Positions 1 through 10,007 of a stretch of DNA of 64,000 nucleotides are shown here, piece after piece. The position numbers were made by a program, and so were the translations under genes. Within the stretch, counting starts at the first letter, position 1; the number at the start of each line of letters is the position of its first letter. The notes below the pieces were generated by a model. The model saw only the letters and a program-made list of their open reading frames with translations, did not search any database and was not told the origin of the DNA. This DNA comes from Kriegella aquimaris. Lineage in GTDB: Bacteria > Bacteroidota > Bacteroidia > Flavobacteriales > Flavobacteriaceae. The stretch lies in the NCBI RefSeq assembly GCF_900103215.1, contig NZ_FNGV01000007.1, positions 186,001 to 250,000 of the forward strand, given 5' to 3'.

Positions 1-1
1 G

Positions 2-1012
2 GCATATCCATTGGCCTTGGATTCGGAAAGGAACTTTGATGAATTCCATCAACGATTATTGACCAGATATTACGTTGCCTCCGGTGCAGGGGGTATTGCC
101 GTAGCAGTACATACCACACAGTTCGCTATCAGAGATCCAAAGATAAATCTGTTCGAAAAAGTATTGTCCGTAGCCGCCGACGAGGTTTTTAAAATAGGAC
201 CGAAGCGGCCATTTATAAAAGTAGCAGGGGTCAGTGGTCCATCCGAACAGGCAGTAAAGGAAGCGCTGATTGCAAAAAAATTGGGTTATGATTTGGTATT
301 GGTAAGCATAAATAGACTGGGCGATTGGTCTGAAAGCGCTTTACTAGACCGTGCCCGTGAAATCGGGAAACACATGCCCTTGTTTGGGTTTTACCTACAG
401 CCTTCGGTCGGTGGAAAAGTACTTAGCGAAAAATTTTGGAAAGATTTTTCTGAGATTCCGAGCGTGCAGGCCATTAAAATAGCTCCGTTCAATCGCTATC
501 AATCCCTCGAAGTGGTTAGGGCGGTTTGTAAGTCTTCACGATGCAATGATATTGCTATCTACACCGGCAACGATGATAATATCGTTAACGACCTTTTGAC
601 CACCTATCAAATAATGACGGATAAGGGAATAGTGAATAAAGAGATTGTGGGCGGACTGCTTGGTCATTGGGCGGTTTGGACCCAAAAGGCGGTCGAATTG
701 TTGAAAACGGTAAAGGAGATTAAAAAAGGGGGGAACCAAATGAGCAGGGCAATGCTTACCGAGAATATCAAGGTAACCGACGCCAATGCCGCATTTTTCG
801 ACGCCAAGAACAATTTTAGGGGATGTATCGCGGGAATCCATGAAGTGCTCCGTAGACAAGGACTTTTAGAAGGCACATGGTGTCTTGACGAGAACGAAGA
901 GATGTCTCCCGGGCAAAAAGAGGAAATAGACAGGGTATATCAAGAATATCCAGAATTGAACGATGATGCTTTTGTTATGGAAAATATTGAAAGTTGGAAG
1001 AACAACTTATAA
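2..1012 (+). CDS. Dihydrodipicolinate synthase (DapA/NanA) family aldolase, 5' partial
   Basis: This is a class I (Schiff-base) aldolase-type TIM barrel of the DHDPS/N-acetylneuraminate lyase superfamily, acting in the cytoplasm on an unknown 2-keto acid. The reading frame is open to the window edge and the residues before the TTG at 11 (AYPLAL) fit the family N-terminus, so the true start is upstream. The glycine-rich stretch GAGGIAVAVHTTQF comes early, a Tyr-containing FYLQPSVGG segment matches the active-site Tyr region, and IKIAPFN carries the probable Schiff-base lysine. The gene heads a same-strand series with a lipoprotein, an M20 amidohydrolase, a GNAT and a sialidase-like protein, which suggests catabolism of an N-acylated or sugar-acid compound. 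True lysine-pathway DapA is unlikely because the subfamily is divergent and the context is catabolic. Confidence 0.85.
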   Translation, partial: AYPLALDSERNFDEFHQRLLTRYYVASGAGGIAVAVHTTQFAIRDPKINLFEKVLSVAADEVFKIGPKRPFIKVAGVSGPSEQAVKEALIAKKLGYDLVLVSINRLGDWSESALLDRAREIGKHMPLFGFYLQPSVGGKVLSEKFWKDFSEIPSVQAIKIAPFNRYQSLEVVRAVCKSSRCNDIAIYTGNDDNIVNDLLTTYQIMTDKGIVNKEIVGGLLGHWAVWTQKAVELLKTVKEIKKGGNQMSRAMLTENIKVTDANAAFFDAKNNFRGCIAGIHEVLRRQGLLEGTWCLDENEEMSPGQKEEIDRVYQEYPELNDDAFVMENIESWKNNL

Positions 1013-1073
1013 GACGATTCTTTTGAAGAGGACAAAATATATGGTAAATCTTAATATCGGCAGCAAATAAAAA

Positions 1074-2288
1074 ATGAGCTTGGCAATTCTTAAATATGGC
1101 AATCCTATAATCGTCTTTTTGTTGCTTATAGCATCCGGTTGTACGAAACCAACGACATTAGTTACTATTTCTGTTGCGGAACAAAATGGATTAGAACGAA
1201 ATTTAGAATATGTACAGGCAGACATTTCCCTACGGCATATTTTGAAACCTACAGAGAGCTTGGTTGCAGTCGGTCTCGATGGTGTTGTTGTTCCCGTTCA
1301 AACAACGGATACAATTAGAAACGAGAACGGGACTGGGGTACGAATTGTCTTTCCTGTTGCTATGAATCCCCATGAAGTAAAGAAATTCAGTATTGAGAAG
1401 CATGATAAAGCAAAAGATACTTTAAGAAGTGATTTATATTATTCCGAAAAAGCCGTATTTGTTGAAAATGAACATTATACCGCCCACTTTGGAACAAATA
1501 AAGATAAAAGAGGAGGACAAGTACTGAATTTAGAATTAAAAGGATTCAACAATCAATTACTGCATCGAAATCATAGGACTCCCATTCATTGGGCACCCAA
1601 TTTTTCAAAAAGCGATTCAGACCGTTACTATACGATGGAAAGTTTGTCTCCATCATCAAAGAATAGTGTTAAGGGCAACGGACCTTATACAGTAACAAAA
1701 ATCCGCACGGGTGAGACCGATAGTGTTCCGGAAATTAATGTAAGGGGAAAATATAAATTTTACGCCGGCCTTCCTTATTTTGAATTTTCTTCCACCATGA
1801 CAGTAACCCAGGATGTGGAGTTAAGCCTTTTGAGGAATGATGAAATGACTATGGATAGCCTTTTTACCCATATCATTTTTGCCAAACCCGATAATTCGAT
1901 TATAAATTTAGGCCTGTACGATGAGGAACTTGATGTTTTAGAGAAAGAACACATTACGGATGACACTCCTTGGTTGGCATTCTATAATAAAGACAAAGGC
2001 TATGGTTTTGGTTCCATTAGGCTTGAATATGACAATACGAACCTTGATGGCAATACATCACCACTACATAAGCCGTATACTAAAATCAGTAAGTCGGTGG
2101 GTAATGGCCGTTATTGGAACCGGATTCTTGTCGCCGATACCATTTTGGCTATTCCCAAAGGTAGTAGATACCATGAAAAAAATGCTTATTTTATATTCAA
2201 TGCCGACTCGGAGAAACCTGAGGATGAGGTGCTCTATTATTCAGAGCGCTTGAACCATCCGCTTGTTGTGACCGTGGAAAAAAACTAG
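1074..2288 (+). CDS. Secreted lipoprotein of unknown function, beta-rich
   Basis: The product has 404 residues. A short N-terminal hydrophobic stretch ends in a lipobox (LLIASGC, Cys about residue 23), so it is probably an outer-membrane or periplasmic lipoprotein. The rest is beta-rich and polar, with aromatic motifs such as WLAFYNKDKGYGFGSI and GRYWNRILV. These are reminiscent of the supersandwich folds of carbohydrate-active enzymes, but I could not place it in a named family and no catalytic motif is evident. It starts 61 bp after the aldolase gene and ends 6 bp before the M20 peptidase start, so it is probably co-transcribed. A role in handling a sugar or aminosugar substrate is inferred from neighbours only. 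Confidence 0.75.
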   Translation: MSLAILKYGNPIIVFLLLIASGCTKPTTLVTISVAEQNGLERNLEYVQADISLRHILKPTESLVAVGLDGVVVPVQTTDTIRNENGTGVRIVFPVAMNPHEVKKFSIEKHDKAKDTLRSDLYYSEKAVFVENEHYTAHFGTNKDKRGGQVLNLELKGFNNQLLHRNHRTPIHWAPNFSKSDSDRYYTMESLSPSSKNSVKGNGPYTVTKIRTGETDSVPEINVRGKYKFYAGLPYFEFSSTMTVTQDVELSLLRNDEMTMDSLFTHIIFAKPDNSIINLGLYDEELDVLEKEHITDDTPWLAFYNKDKGYGFGSIRLEYDNTNLDGNTSPLHKPYTKISKSVGNGRYWNRILVADTILAIPKGSRYHEKNAYFIFNADSEKPEDEVLYYSERLNHPLVVTVEKN

Positions 2289-2294
2289 ATACAT

Positions 2295-3485
2295 GTGAAT
2301 TTACAAGAAAATATAAAGACATTGGCCCAAAAGTATGCTCCCGATTTTGTGGAAGTACGAAGGTATTTACACCAAAATCCGGAACTTTCTTTTCAAGAGT
2401 TCAAAACTTCGGCACATATAAAAAAACAACTGCAAGATATTGGTATTACCGACTTTGTTTCGGTAGCAGAGACCGGAATTTTAGCCACTGTACACGGTCA
2501 TGCCCAAGGTGAAACGCTACTGTTGCGCGCCGATATGGATGCATTGCCGATCCAAGAGGCCAATTCGATATCCTATGCTTCAAAAAACACGGGGGTAATG
2601 CATGCCTGTGGACACGATGTACATAGCGCTTCCCTTTTGCTTTGTGCCAAAATTCTGTTTGAATTGCGGGACCGGTTCAAAGGAACGGTAAAACTACTAT
2701 TCCAACCAGGGGAAGAGGTTATGCCGGGCGGGGCAAGCCTGGTTATGAAAGAGACCGAATATCAAGAATTAGGCATAGTACCGCATATTGGCCAGCACGT
2801 GCAGCCAAATATCCCGGTGGGAAAGGTGGGCTTTTGTTCTGGAAAGTTTATGGCCAGTATGGACGAGCTATTTATAAAAGTAACCGGAAAAGGAGGGCAT
2901 GCGGCAATGCCCGAACATTTCATCGACCCTGTTTTAATAGCGTCGCACCTTATCGTAGCGGCCCAACAATTGGTCAGTCGAATGGGATCACCAAAAGTAC
3001 CCTCTGTACTGTCTTTTGGTAAAGTGTGTGCCAATGGCGCCATTAATATAATTCCCGATGAAGTCACCATAGAAGGAACGTTCAGAACTATGGATAGGGA
3101 ATGGCGTAAAGTAGCATTGAAGAAACTGGAACACATGTTAACATCGATAGCCGAAGGTATGGGCGGCAAATGTGAACTACGCATCAATCACGGATATCCG
3201 TATCTTGAGAATGACAAGGCCTTGACCGAAGAAATGAAGTCGAGTGCAGTTTCCTATGTGGGGCAAGACAATGTGGTGTCTTTGGATCAATGGATGGCCG
3301 CTGAAGACTTTGCCTATTATGCTGAAAAACAACCCGCTTGCTTTTATCTTTTGGGTGTGGGCAATGAAGCGGAAAATATTACTTCCGGATTACATACCGC
3401 AACTTTTAATATAGATGAAACTGCATTGGAACTTGGCGGCGGCTTGATGGCCTGGTTGGCTTTAAATCATTTAGGGCAGCACTAA
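2295..3485 (+). CDS. M20 family amidohydrolase (hippurate/N-acyl-amino acid hydrolase type)
   Basis: The 396-residue cytoplasmic metallo-amidohydrolase is expected to remove an acyl group from an N-acyl amino acid or similar amide. The family signature is clear: LLRADMDALP at about 77-85, HACGHDVH at about 103-110 (metal ligands) and QPGEEV at about 137-142 (catalytic Glu and metal-binding Glu), followed by an inserted dimerisation domain containing GKGGHAAMPE. Length is normal for the M20D group. The GTG start at 2295 lies 6 bp after the upstream stop and gives the expected N-terminus; an overlapping out-of-frame ATG sits just before it. Position behind a DHDPS-family aldolase suggests deacylation of an N-acyl substrate in one short catabolic pathway. 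Confidence 0.92.
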   Translation: MNLQENIKTLAQKYAPDFVEVRRYLHQNPELSFQEFKTSAHIKKQLQDIGITDFVSVAETGILATVHGHAQGETLLLRADMDALPIQEANSISYASKNTGVMHACGHDVHSASLLLCAKILFELRDRFKGTVKLLFQPGEEVMPGGASLVMKETEYQELGIVPHIGQHVQPNIPVGKVGFCSGKFMASMDELFIKVTGKGGHAAMPEHFIDPVLIASHLIVAAQQLVSRMGSPKVPSVLSFGKVCANGAINIIPDEVTIEGTFRTMDREWRKVALKKLEHMLTSIAEGMGGKCELRINHGYPYLENDKALTEEMKSSAVSYVGQDNVVSLDQWMAAEDFAYYAEKQPACFYLLGVGNEAENITSGLHTATFNIDETALELGGGLMAWLALNHLGQH

Positions 3486-3538
3486 AATCGGTCTCGTTAT
3501 GTGGATGCAAAGATTGGTATGTAAGTAATTGTAATGAC

Positions 3539-4408
3539 ATGGGTAAAGAGAGCGATACTTTCAGGTTAAGGCGCTTGGGTCTGCACGATGTTAGTAAAGC
3601 TATCCTCTTATCGGACAATGAAAGCTGGAATCAAACGGAACATGACTGGGCTTTTTTGATTGAAAACCTGGAGAATTTGTGTCTCGGCGTGTTTGATAAC
3701 GATAGGCTCATCGGTACCGCAACAGCTTTAAATTATGACTACGTTACTTGGATAGGCATGGTATTGGTCGATAAAAACTACAGGGGTAGGGGCATTAGCA
3801 AAACGTTGTTATCAAATATAATTAAAGGGATAAAACCAAGTCAATCAATCAAGCTCGATGCAACCCCGGCCGGTCAAAAAGTGTATGCAAAATTTGGTTT
3901 TCAAGAGGAATATGAAATTCTGCGCATGACAGCAACCTGCGCTTCTTCGAAAACATTAAATTCCCCTGATAACGAAAACATTCGACTTATTACATATAAA
4001 GACATAGCCAATATATCTGCGTATGATAAAACCGCCTTTGGTGCCAATCGAAAGGAGCTCATAGCGTTTCTTTTCTCGAATAATCGAAAAAAATCTTTTG
4101 TAGTTGAGAAGAATGGTAAAATTGAAGGTTTTATTTTGGGTAGGAGCGGTTCCAAATATTATCACATGGGGCCTCTAATGGCATCTTCCCCCGAGATTGG
4201 TGAGGTTTTAATTCTGAAAGCACTAAATGAACTAGAATCTCAACCAGTACTTCTTGACATTGTTGCCGATAAAAAAGATCAAATTAGTTTTTTGAAAGGT
4301 ATCGGATTTAGCAAAAAAAGACATTTCATTCGGATGTATCAAAAGGAGAACCCAGCTTCTGGACTATTAGGAACCCAGTATTTAATTGCTGGGCCTGAAT
4401 ATGGATAA
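3539..4408 (+). CDS. Tandem GNAT-family N-acetyltransferase
   Basis: The product has 289 residues. The N-terminal GNAT domain has the acetyl-CoA-binding motif RGRGISKTLL at about 84-93, followed by a KVYAKFGF motif typical of the end of a GNAT fold. The C-terminal half (about 140-280) resembles a second GNAT-like domain of the Acetyltransf_18 type, as in YitH-like proteins, and keeps a SFLKGIGF segment. It is cytoplasmic and the acceptor is unknown. It starts 53 bp after the M20 amidohydrolase gene, and pairing an acetyltransferase with a deacylase hints that the pathway handles acylated intermediates. The ATG is the first in frame and the N-terminus begins directly with the GNAT beta-strand. 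Confidence 0.85.
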   Translation: MGKESDTFRLRRLGLHDVSKAILLSDNESWNQTEHDWAFLIENLENLCLGVFDNDRLIGTATALNYDYVTWIGMVLVDKNYRGRGISKTLLSNIIKGIKPSQSIKLDATPAGQKVYAKFGFQEEYEILRMTATCASSKTLNSPDNENIRLITYKDIANISAYDKTAFGANRKELIAFLFSNNRKKSFVVEKNGKIEGFILGRSGSKYYHMGPLMASSPEIGEVLILKALNELESQPVLLDIVADKKDQISFLKGIGFSKKRHFIRMYQKENPASGLLGTQYLIAGPEYG

Positions 4409-4540
4409 CGTATAAACGTAGAAATTTGAATAAGATAGTTGAAGTTCGCCTTACTATACCAAAATATGCTACTTCGCTTTGATTAGATCAATTGAATTAG
4501 GTTCACACGCAATAAAAATGAAAACTGTAAATTCCGGAAT

Positions 4541-5827
4541 ATGAATAATTGGGAGCAAATGAATACAGAGTTAAGTAGAATACCTGTTTTTAGTATCATG
4601 TTTTTTACATCGCTATTTTTGATTATTGGGTGCCAAGAGGTGAAAACGGAAAATTATCCAAATGCGGCTAATAACCCAGAATCTCCGCTGATGCTTCAAG
4701 GGGATTGGTTTGATAAACCACATGATATCAATTTTGACCTGCTGCCAAAAATTCCGTATGAACATGTGGTTGTCAGTAATGTTCAAGACGCCGGGGATAG
4801 TTTAGAATATACCTTTTCAGGCCATACTTTAAAAGGGGGAGTCAATCAGCACAACTATTTGACCTTCCATGCAAATAAATTTTGGCTCATGTGGAGTGAT
4901 GGTCCCGGTGTCGAGGATCGAGTGGGGCAATTGGTAAAATACGCCACAAGTCTTGATGGAATCAAATGGACCATGCCTAAGATGATGACCCCATATCCAC
5001 CAAATTCAGGCCCATCCTCAGAATTTTACAATACAAGAAACCCTAAAGGAATGCGCTGGATTTCGAGGGGCTTTTGGCACTATAACGGTGAACTTCTGGC
5101 ATTGGCATCTTTAGATGAGGCAGCAGGTTTTTTTGGCCCCAGTCTAGAGCTAAGGGCATTTAAATGGGATGAGACCGGTGAAACTTGGAAAGATGATGGT
5201 CTAATAATGGATAATGCGATCAATAATTTTCCGCCTAAGAAGATACCATCGGGAGAACTAATGATGTCGCGAAGGTCTTATGATTATACGGATAAAGGTG
5301 TAGATTTTATGGTGGGCGGTATCGAAGGGAAGGATAAATGGGAGGTTTTCCCTGTTTTAGGAACCAACAGCGAATTGTCGGCAGAAGAGCCTTATTGGTG
5401 GGTGCTACCCGATGGAAAAAGTCTTATGGCAATGTTCCGTGATAACCGACAAAGTGGTTATCTGTATCGTTCGTTCTCTATTGATAATGGCCGTAGTTGG
5501 TCTAAACCGGTACAAACTGATTTTCCGGATGCCCGATCAAAATTTCATGGTTTAAGATTAAGTAATGGAAAATATATTTTGGTGTCCAATCCGCACCCTA
5601 AGAAAAGAGACCCCATTGCATTGTCGATCAGTGATGATGGAATGGTATTTAATAAAATGGGGTATCTGATGGGTGGACGACAAATCGATTACCCGAATGT
5701 CATTGAGCACGAAGGCTATATATTGATCGCTTTTGCCGGATCGACCAAACAGAAAATAGAAGTCCTGAAAATTAAAATCTCCGATTTGGATAAATTGGAT
5801 ATGTCTGATTATGTGAAACATCTGTGA
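4541..5827 (+). CDS. Sialidase/BNR-repeat-like lipoprotein
   Basis: The 428-residue protein has a lipoprotein signal (FFTSLFLIIGC, Cys about residue 32), so it is exported and lipid-anchored. The body shows beta-propeller repeats of the sialidase/neuraminidase superfamily, with Asp-box-like SxDxGxxW segments such as SIDNGRSWSKP and SISDDGMVF, plus SLDGIKW earlier. FRDNRQSGYLYRSF recalls the Arg-containing substrate strand of exo-sialidases, but the full arginine triad cannot be confirmed by eye. It probably binds or cleaves a glycan; sialidase activity is not proven. An internal ATG at 4559 would give a more compact signal peptide and may be the true start. The last 250 bp are duplicated in degenerate form just after sdhB at 10008-10245. 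Confidence 0.8.
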   Translation: MNNWEQMNTELSRIPVFSIMFFTSLFLIIGCQEVKTENYPNAANNPESPLMLQGDWFDKPHDINFDLLPKIPYEHVVVSNVQDAGDSLEYTFSGHTLKGGVNQHNYLTFHANKFWLMWSDGPGVEDRVGQLVKYATSLDGIKWTMPKMMTPYPPNSGPSSEFYNTRNPKGMRWISRGFWHYNGELLALASLDEAAGFFGPSLELRAFKWDETGETWKDDGLIMDNAINNFPPKKIPSGELMMSRRSYDYTDKGVDFMVGGIEGKDKWEVFPVLGTNSELSAEEPYWWVLPDGKSLMAMFRDNRQSGYLYRSFSIDNGRSWSKPVQTDFPDARSKFHGLRLSNGKYILVSNPHPKKRDPIALSISDDGMVFNKMGYLMGGRQIDYPNVIEHEGYILIAFAGSTKQKIEVLKIKISDLDKLDMSDYVKHL

Positions 5828-6330
5828 GTTAAAATGAGATGAGGTCGACTTTTAGTTGTTAAGCTTGAATTTTAAAAATAAGTCTCCTTATTAATTTTAT
5901 TCCTTTTTTAAAACAAGGACTATCTCGACAACTAAAATATTCCACATTACTAATGATGATAAAATCAATAGGACAAACGTCAAAATAGTTTAGGCCGGCA
6001 TTCTATATTGTATTTACGTAAATTTATAAAAATCTAGACCTTCAATCTGAGTGGTCTTGAATGGATATTCTTTTCTGAAATAGTTCTGTCCTTCGGTTAA
6101 GACAACGGTATTGGGCTAGTTAACGTCCTGTTGGAATCATCTTTGCGATGGGAATATTAGATTAAAAAAATTAGTGAAGCCAAACACTATTTTTCATCCA
6201 CTCCAAATATTTTTTATCAACGTATGGAATTCCATCACTACCCGCACTAGGAAGATACAATAGCTATTTGTCTATTAGCCAAACACTTCCATAATTTGAA
6301 ATCACTATTTAAGTATATAAAAACATGAAT

Positions 6331-6344
6331 ATGACATATATCAT
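6331..6344. promoter_or_regulatory. Fnr-like palindrome TGAC-N4-ATCA
   Basis: The 14-bp element ATGACATATATCAT is a near-perfect palindrome matching the Fnr/Crp core TGAY-N4-RTCA. The 15-base string beginning TGACATATATCA recurs at 43075, directly at the promoter of the HMA gene. Here it lies about 300 bp upstream of sdhC. The binding protein is inferred, not known. Confidence 0.4.
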
Positions 6345-6486
6345 ATTTAACGATATGTTCATTAATGAATTTTGCCATGTTTTCAGTTGATGAGGCTGTA
6401 GGCTTAAGACCTACCATGCAGGCCTTGTTTATGGGTTTCTGTGGTGTTATATTTAGAACTTTCAACCAATACGGCCTCCATTCTGC

Positions 6487-6508
6487 ACCAATTCTTTTTA
6501 GAATTGGT
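6487..6508. repeat. Perfect 9-bp inverted repeat, hairpin
   Basis: ACCAATTCT-TTTT-AGAATTGGT forms a perfect 9-bp stem with a 4-base loop. It is not followed by a T-tract on either strand, so it is not a clear intrinsic terminator. It sits between the Fnr-like site and sdhC and could be an operator or an RNA hairpin in the sdh leader. Confidence 0.4.
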
Positions 6509-6641
6509 CATTTAGGACTCGTTAGTTGGACAGAAAATGGGTTTTATGAAGTGTAATAGCGCTGATTATTTTTTGCCTTGCCCCGTTATGGTGTAAAGGA
6601 CTGGAAATAGGGAAATAACAATCGTAAACAAAAAATAAAGT

Positions 6642-7307
6642 ATGTTGTACGTTAAAAACGCATTGACCCGAAAGAATTTAATGGCACTCACAGGTCTTTT
6701 CCTTTCGTTTTTTCTTATCATTCATTTATTCGGGAATCTTCAACTCTTATTGCCGGAAGAAGAAGCCAAGTTACAGTATAATTGGTATAGCCATTTATTG
6801 GCAGGCAATATCGTAGTAAAAGTAATAGCCATTGTCCTTTATATATGCATTCTATTGCACACCATAGATGCAATCTACCTTAGCCTAAAAAGCAAAAAGG
6901 CTAACGGGCCGCGCTATGCCATTGATAAAAGAGGAAGGGCAAGTAAATGGTATTCCCGAAATATGATGTTTCTAGGAAGTATAATTTTCCTCTTCTTGAT
7001 TATTCATTTCAAAGATTTTTGGTACCACTTTAAATTTGGACAACTTCCTGTGGATAAAAACGGAAATAAGGATTTATACACATTGGTCATTGCGGCATTT
7101 GACCAATTGTGGTACGTTATCTTGTATGTCATCGCCATCATTGCCCTAGGATATCATCTGCTGCACGGCGTCTTCAGTGCGCATAGAACACTGGGTCTAT
7201 ATCATCCTTTATATTCCAAAATAGTAAAATTCTTAGGAATGGCATACGCCATTATTATGACCATGGGTTACATCGCAATACCAATATTTATTTATCTAAA
7301 CCGCTAA
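6642..7307 (+). CDS. sdhC: Succinate dehydrogenase cytochrome b subunit (type B)
   Basis: The 221-residue membrane anchor of succinate:quinone oxidoreductase has five hydrophobic helices, as expected for the single-subunit, di-heme type B anchor. Histidines that can serve as heme ligands lie in the helices at H28, H73, H122 and H172/H175. It binds quinone and passes electrons from the SdhAB arm to menaquinone. The order C-A-B is the type B arrangement and sdhA follows 10 bp downstream. The ATG at 6642 gives an N-terminus that runs straight into [15 protein letters not shown], a conserved start for this family. Confidence 0.95.
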   Translation: MLYVKNALTRKNLMALTGLFLSFFLIIHLFGNLQLLLPEEEAKLQYNWYSHLLAGNIVVKVIAIVLYICILLHTIDAIYLSLKSKKANGPRYAIDKRGRASKWYSRNMMFLGSIIFLFLIIHFKDFWYHFKFGQLPVDKNGNKDLYTLVIAAFDQLWYVILYVIAIIALGYHLLHGVFSAHRTLGLYHPLYSKIVKFLGMAYAIIMTMGYIAIPIFIYLNR

Positions 7308-7317
7308 GGCTGACGCA

Positions 7318-9240
7318 ATGGAAAATCATCTGAATGCAAAAATACCGGAAGGGCCACTTAGTGAAAAGTGGAGCAATTATAAAAAGGAGGCCAAATTGGT
7401 AAGCCCCAATAACCGAAAAAAACTGGAAGTTATTGTGGTGGGGACGGGATTGGCAGGAGCTTCAGCGGCTGCTTCACTTGCCGAGATGGGCTATAATGTA
7501 AAGAGTTTTTGCTTTCAAGATTCACCGAGAAGGGCGCATTCTGTAGCTGCACAGGGTGGAGTAAATGCAGCGAAGAACTATAAAAATGATGGGGATAGTG
7601 TGTACAGGATGTTTTATGATACCCTAAAAGGGGGCGATTTTCGCTCTCGGGAAGCAAATACCTACCGCCTTGCTGAATGTTCGGCCAATTTAATAGACCA
7701 GGCAACTGCCCAAGGAGTCCCGTTTGCAAGAGAATATAGTGGCTACCTCAGAAACCGCTCGTTTGGCGGTGTACAGGTATCCCGAACCTTTTACGCAAGG
7801 GGCCAAACGGGACAACAATTGTTATTAGGTTCTTATCAGGCTTTAATGCGACAAGTCAATACCGGTAAGGTAAACTTATATGCAAGACACGAAATGTTAG
7901 ATCTTGTGCTCATTGAAGGCAAGGCCAAAGGTATCATTGCCAGAAATTTGGATACAGGAAAGATGGAGCGCCACGGAGCGCATGCCGTAGTGCTGGCTAG
8001 CGGAGGTTTTGGAAAAATCTATTACCTGTCGACCTTGGCAATGGGCTGCAATGCTTCTGCAATTTGGCGGGCCCATAGAAAGGGAGCGTTTATGGCCAAC
8101 CCGAGTTGGACACAAATTCACCCGACCTGTTTGCCACAAAGTGGTGAATACCAATCGAAACTTACTTTGATGTCTGAGTCACTCAGAAACGATGGTAGAA
8201 TTTGGGTTCCAAGAGATAAAAATGATACCCGAAAAGCCAACGATATTCCCGAAGAAGAACGCGATTATTATTTGGAACGCAAATACCCCGCTTTTGGAAA
8301 CCTTGCCCCACGGGATATCGCATCTCGATCGGCCAAAGAACAAATTGACGAAGGAAAAGGCGTTGGTGTATTGAAAAATGCAGTTTACCTCGATTTTTCA
8401 AGGGCCCTAAAAGAATATGGAAAGGATATTATCGAAGAACGCTATGGCAACTTATTTACGATGTACAAGAAAATTACCGGTATAGATGCCTACTTGGAGC
8501 CGATGAAAATTTCTCCCGCTGCCCACTTCTCTATGGGAGGCCTTTGGGTAGATTATGAACTTATGACCACTATTCATGGGCTTTTTGCCATTGGGGAGGC
8601 TAATTTTTCGGATCACGGAGCAAACAGACTAGGGGCTAACTCCCTATTGCAAGCTTGCGTTGACGGCTATTTCGTTTTGCCGTATACCCTGCAAAATTTC
8701 TTGGCAGACGAAATTAAGAATCCAAAAACAGATATCCATCATCCTGAATTTGACAAGGCAGAAGAAGCGGTTAAAAATCAGCTAGAAGAATTTCTCGCTA
8801 CAAAGGGCAACAAAACAGCCGAAGAATTCCATAAGTTACTGGGAAGCGAACTTTATGATAAATGTGGTTTGTCCCGTTCTAGAGAAGGTCTTGAAAAAGC
8901 TATTGAAAACATCCGAGAATTACGAAAAGAATTTAAGGAAAACCTTATTGTACCCGGCGATGCTTCAGAAGTGAACAGTGAACTTGAGAAAGCCGGTAGG
9001 GTAGCGGATTATATGGAAATTGCAGAACTTATGTGTATTGATGCCCTACAAAGGGAAGAATCTTGTGGAGCCCATTTCAGAACAGAATATCAAACAGAGG
9101 AAGGTGAGGCCAAACGTGACGATGCCCGTTTTTCCTATTCATCCGCCTGGGAATGGAACAAGAATCCCGCCACACCGATATTGAATAAGGAAACCTTAAT
9201 TTTTGAATCCGTAACACCTTCCGTGCGAAGCTATAAATAA
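7318..9240 (+). CDS. sdhA: Succinate dehydrogenase flavoprotein subunit
   Basis: The 640-residue flavoprotein oxidises succinate to fumarate in the TCA cycle, or may run as fumarate reductase, at the inner face of the membrane. The FAD-binding GTGLAG is at about 42-47, and [11 protein letters not shown] at about 71-81 carries the histidine (about 74) that binds FAD covalently. Later motifs are [13 protein letters not shown], an Arg-containing [14 protein letters not shown] with the active-site His region, and [20 protein letters not shown]. All catalytic regions look intact. It is tightly spaced between sdhC and sdhB (10 and 3 bp), forming one operon. Confidence 0.96.
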   Translation: MENHLNAKIPEGPLSEKWSNYKKEAKLVSPNNRKKLEVIVVGTGLAGASAAASLAEMGYNVKSFCFQDSPRRAHSVAAQGGVNAAKNYKNDGDSVYRMFYDTLKGGDFRSREANTYRLAECSANLIDQATAQGVPFAREYSGYLRNRSFGGVQVSRTFYARGQTGQQLLLGSYQALMRQVNTGKVNLYARHEMLDLVLIEGKAKGIIARNLDTGKMERHGAHAVVLASGGFGKIYYLSTLAMGCNASAIWRAHRKGAFMANPSWTQIHPTCLPQSGEYQSKLTLMSESLRNDGRIWVPRDKNDTRKANDIPEEERDYYLERKYPAFGNLAPRDIASRSAKEQIDEGKGVGVLKNAVYLDFSRALKEYGKDIIEERYGNLFTMYKKITGIDAYLEPMKISPAAHFSMGGLWVDYELMTTIHGLFAIGEANFSDHGANRLGANSLLQACVDGYFVLPYTLQNFLADEIKNPKTDIHHPEFDKAEEAVKNQLEEFLATKGNKTAEEFHKLLGSELYDKCGLSRSREGLEKAIENIRELRKEFKENLIVPGDASEVNSELEKAGRVADYMEIAELMCIDALQREESCGAHFRTEYQTEEGEAKRDDARFSYSSAWEWNKNPATPILNKETLIFESVTPSVRSYK

Positions 9241-9243
9241 AAG

Positions 9244-9996
9244 ATGATGAAAATACACTTAAAAATATGGCGGCAAAAAAATAGCCAAAGCAAGGGAGGA
9301 TTTAAAGAATATACTTTGGATGATGTTCATCAAGAAATGTCTTTTCTGGAGATGTTAGACATGCTAAATATAAAACTGGTTAAGAAAGCGGAACGCCCCG
9401 TAGAGTTCGACCACGATTGCAGAGAAGGTATTTGTGGCCAATGTGGGGTCATGATAAACGGCATAGCCCATGGTCCCTTAAAAAACACCACTACCTGTCA
9501 GCTTCATATGCGTTCTTTCAACGATGGGGATACCATATATGTGGAACCTTTTAAGGCATCCGCTTTCCCCTTAGTAAGAGACCTGAAAATCAATCGATCT
9601 TCCTTGGATAATATTATTAGCTCGGGAGGGTATGTATCTGTAGATACGGGTCAAGCTCCGGAGGCCAATACCATACCAATTGCCAACGAAATTGCAGAAG
9701 CTGCTTTTGACTCTGCTGCATGTATAGGATGCGGCGCCTGTGTGGCAAGCTGTAAAAATTCGAGTGCAGCATTGTTTACAAGTGCTAAGATTACCCAATT
9801 GGAACTTTTGCCACAAGGTCAAAAAGAAACAAGAAAAAGGGTAGTGGCTATGGTCAATCAGATGGAGGAAGAAGGTTTTGGGCATTGCACCAATACGGAA
9901 GCTTGCGAGGTAGAATGTCCTGAAGATATATCGGTGCTTAATATCGCCCGGATGAATTATGAGTACAACAAATCGAAAATCCTAAGGAACAAATAA
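9244..9996 (+). CDS. sdhB: Succinate dehydrogenase iron-sulfur subunit
   Basis: The 250-residue iron-sulfur subunit links FAD to the heme/quinone anchor. Cysteines for all three clusters are visible: [2Fe-2S] at C59, C64, C67 and C85 (CREGICGQCG), [4Fe-4S] at C159, C162 and C165 (CIGCGAC), and [3Fe-4S] using C169, C214, C220 and C224 shared in the usual interleaved way. It ends the sdhCAB operon. Only about 11 bp after its stop begins a degenerate copy of the end of the sialidase-like gene, so the downstream edge of this operon is a rearrangement junction. Confidence 0.95.
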   Translation: MMKIHLKIWRQKNSQSKGGFKEYTLDDVHQEMSFLEMLDMLNIKLVKKAERPVEFDHDCREGICGQCGVMINGIAHGPLKNTTTCQLHMRSFNDGDTIYVEPFKASAFPLVRDLKINRSSLDNIISSGGYVSVDTGQAPEANTIPIANEIAEAAFDSAACIGCGACVASCKNSSAALFTSAKITQLELLPQGQKETRKRVVAMVNQMEEEGFGHCTNTEACEVECPEDISVLNIARMNYEYNKSKILRNK

Positions 9997-10007
9997 GCTG
10001 TTTAATA

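Larger units (their letters stand above)
5828..6641. other. Long non-coding gap upstream of sdhC
   Basis: The 814 bp have no convincing gene. Two short overlapping ORFs on opposite strands around 6247-6556 lack family features and I do not call them. The gap contains an Fnr-like palindrome at 6331-6344, a perfect 9-bp hairpin at 6487-6508 and presumably the sdhCAB promoter. The leader immediately before sdhC is A-rich, as is usual for flavobacterial starts. Confidence 0.5.

Noticed and set aside
2-5827. A sialic acid catabolic operon (NanA aldolase plus sialidase)
   Set aside because: The aldolase subfamily differs from NanA, no kinase, epimerase or transporter is present, and the sialidase active-site triad is not confirmed.
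6247-6556. Two overlapping short ORFs on opposite strands (72 and 63 codons)
   Set aside because: Neither has a recognisable family, a signal sequence or a convincing start context, and each is antisense to the other. The gap is better explained by regulatory sequence.
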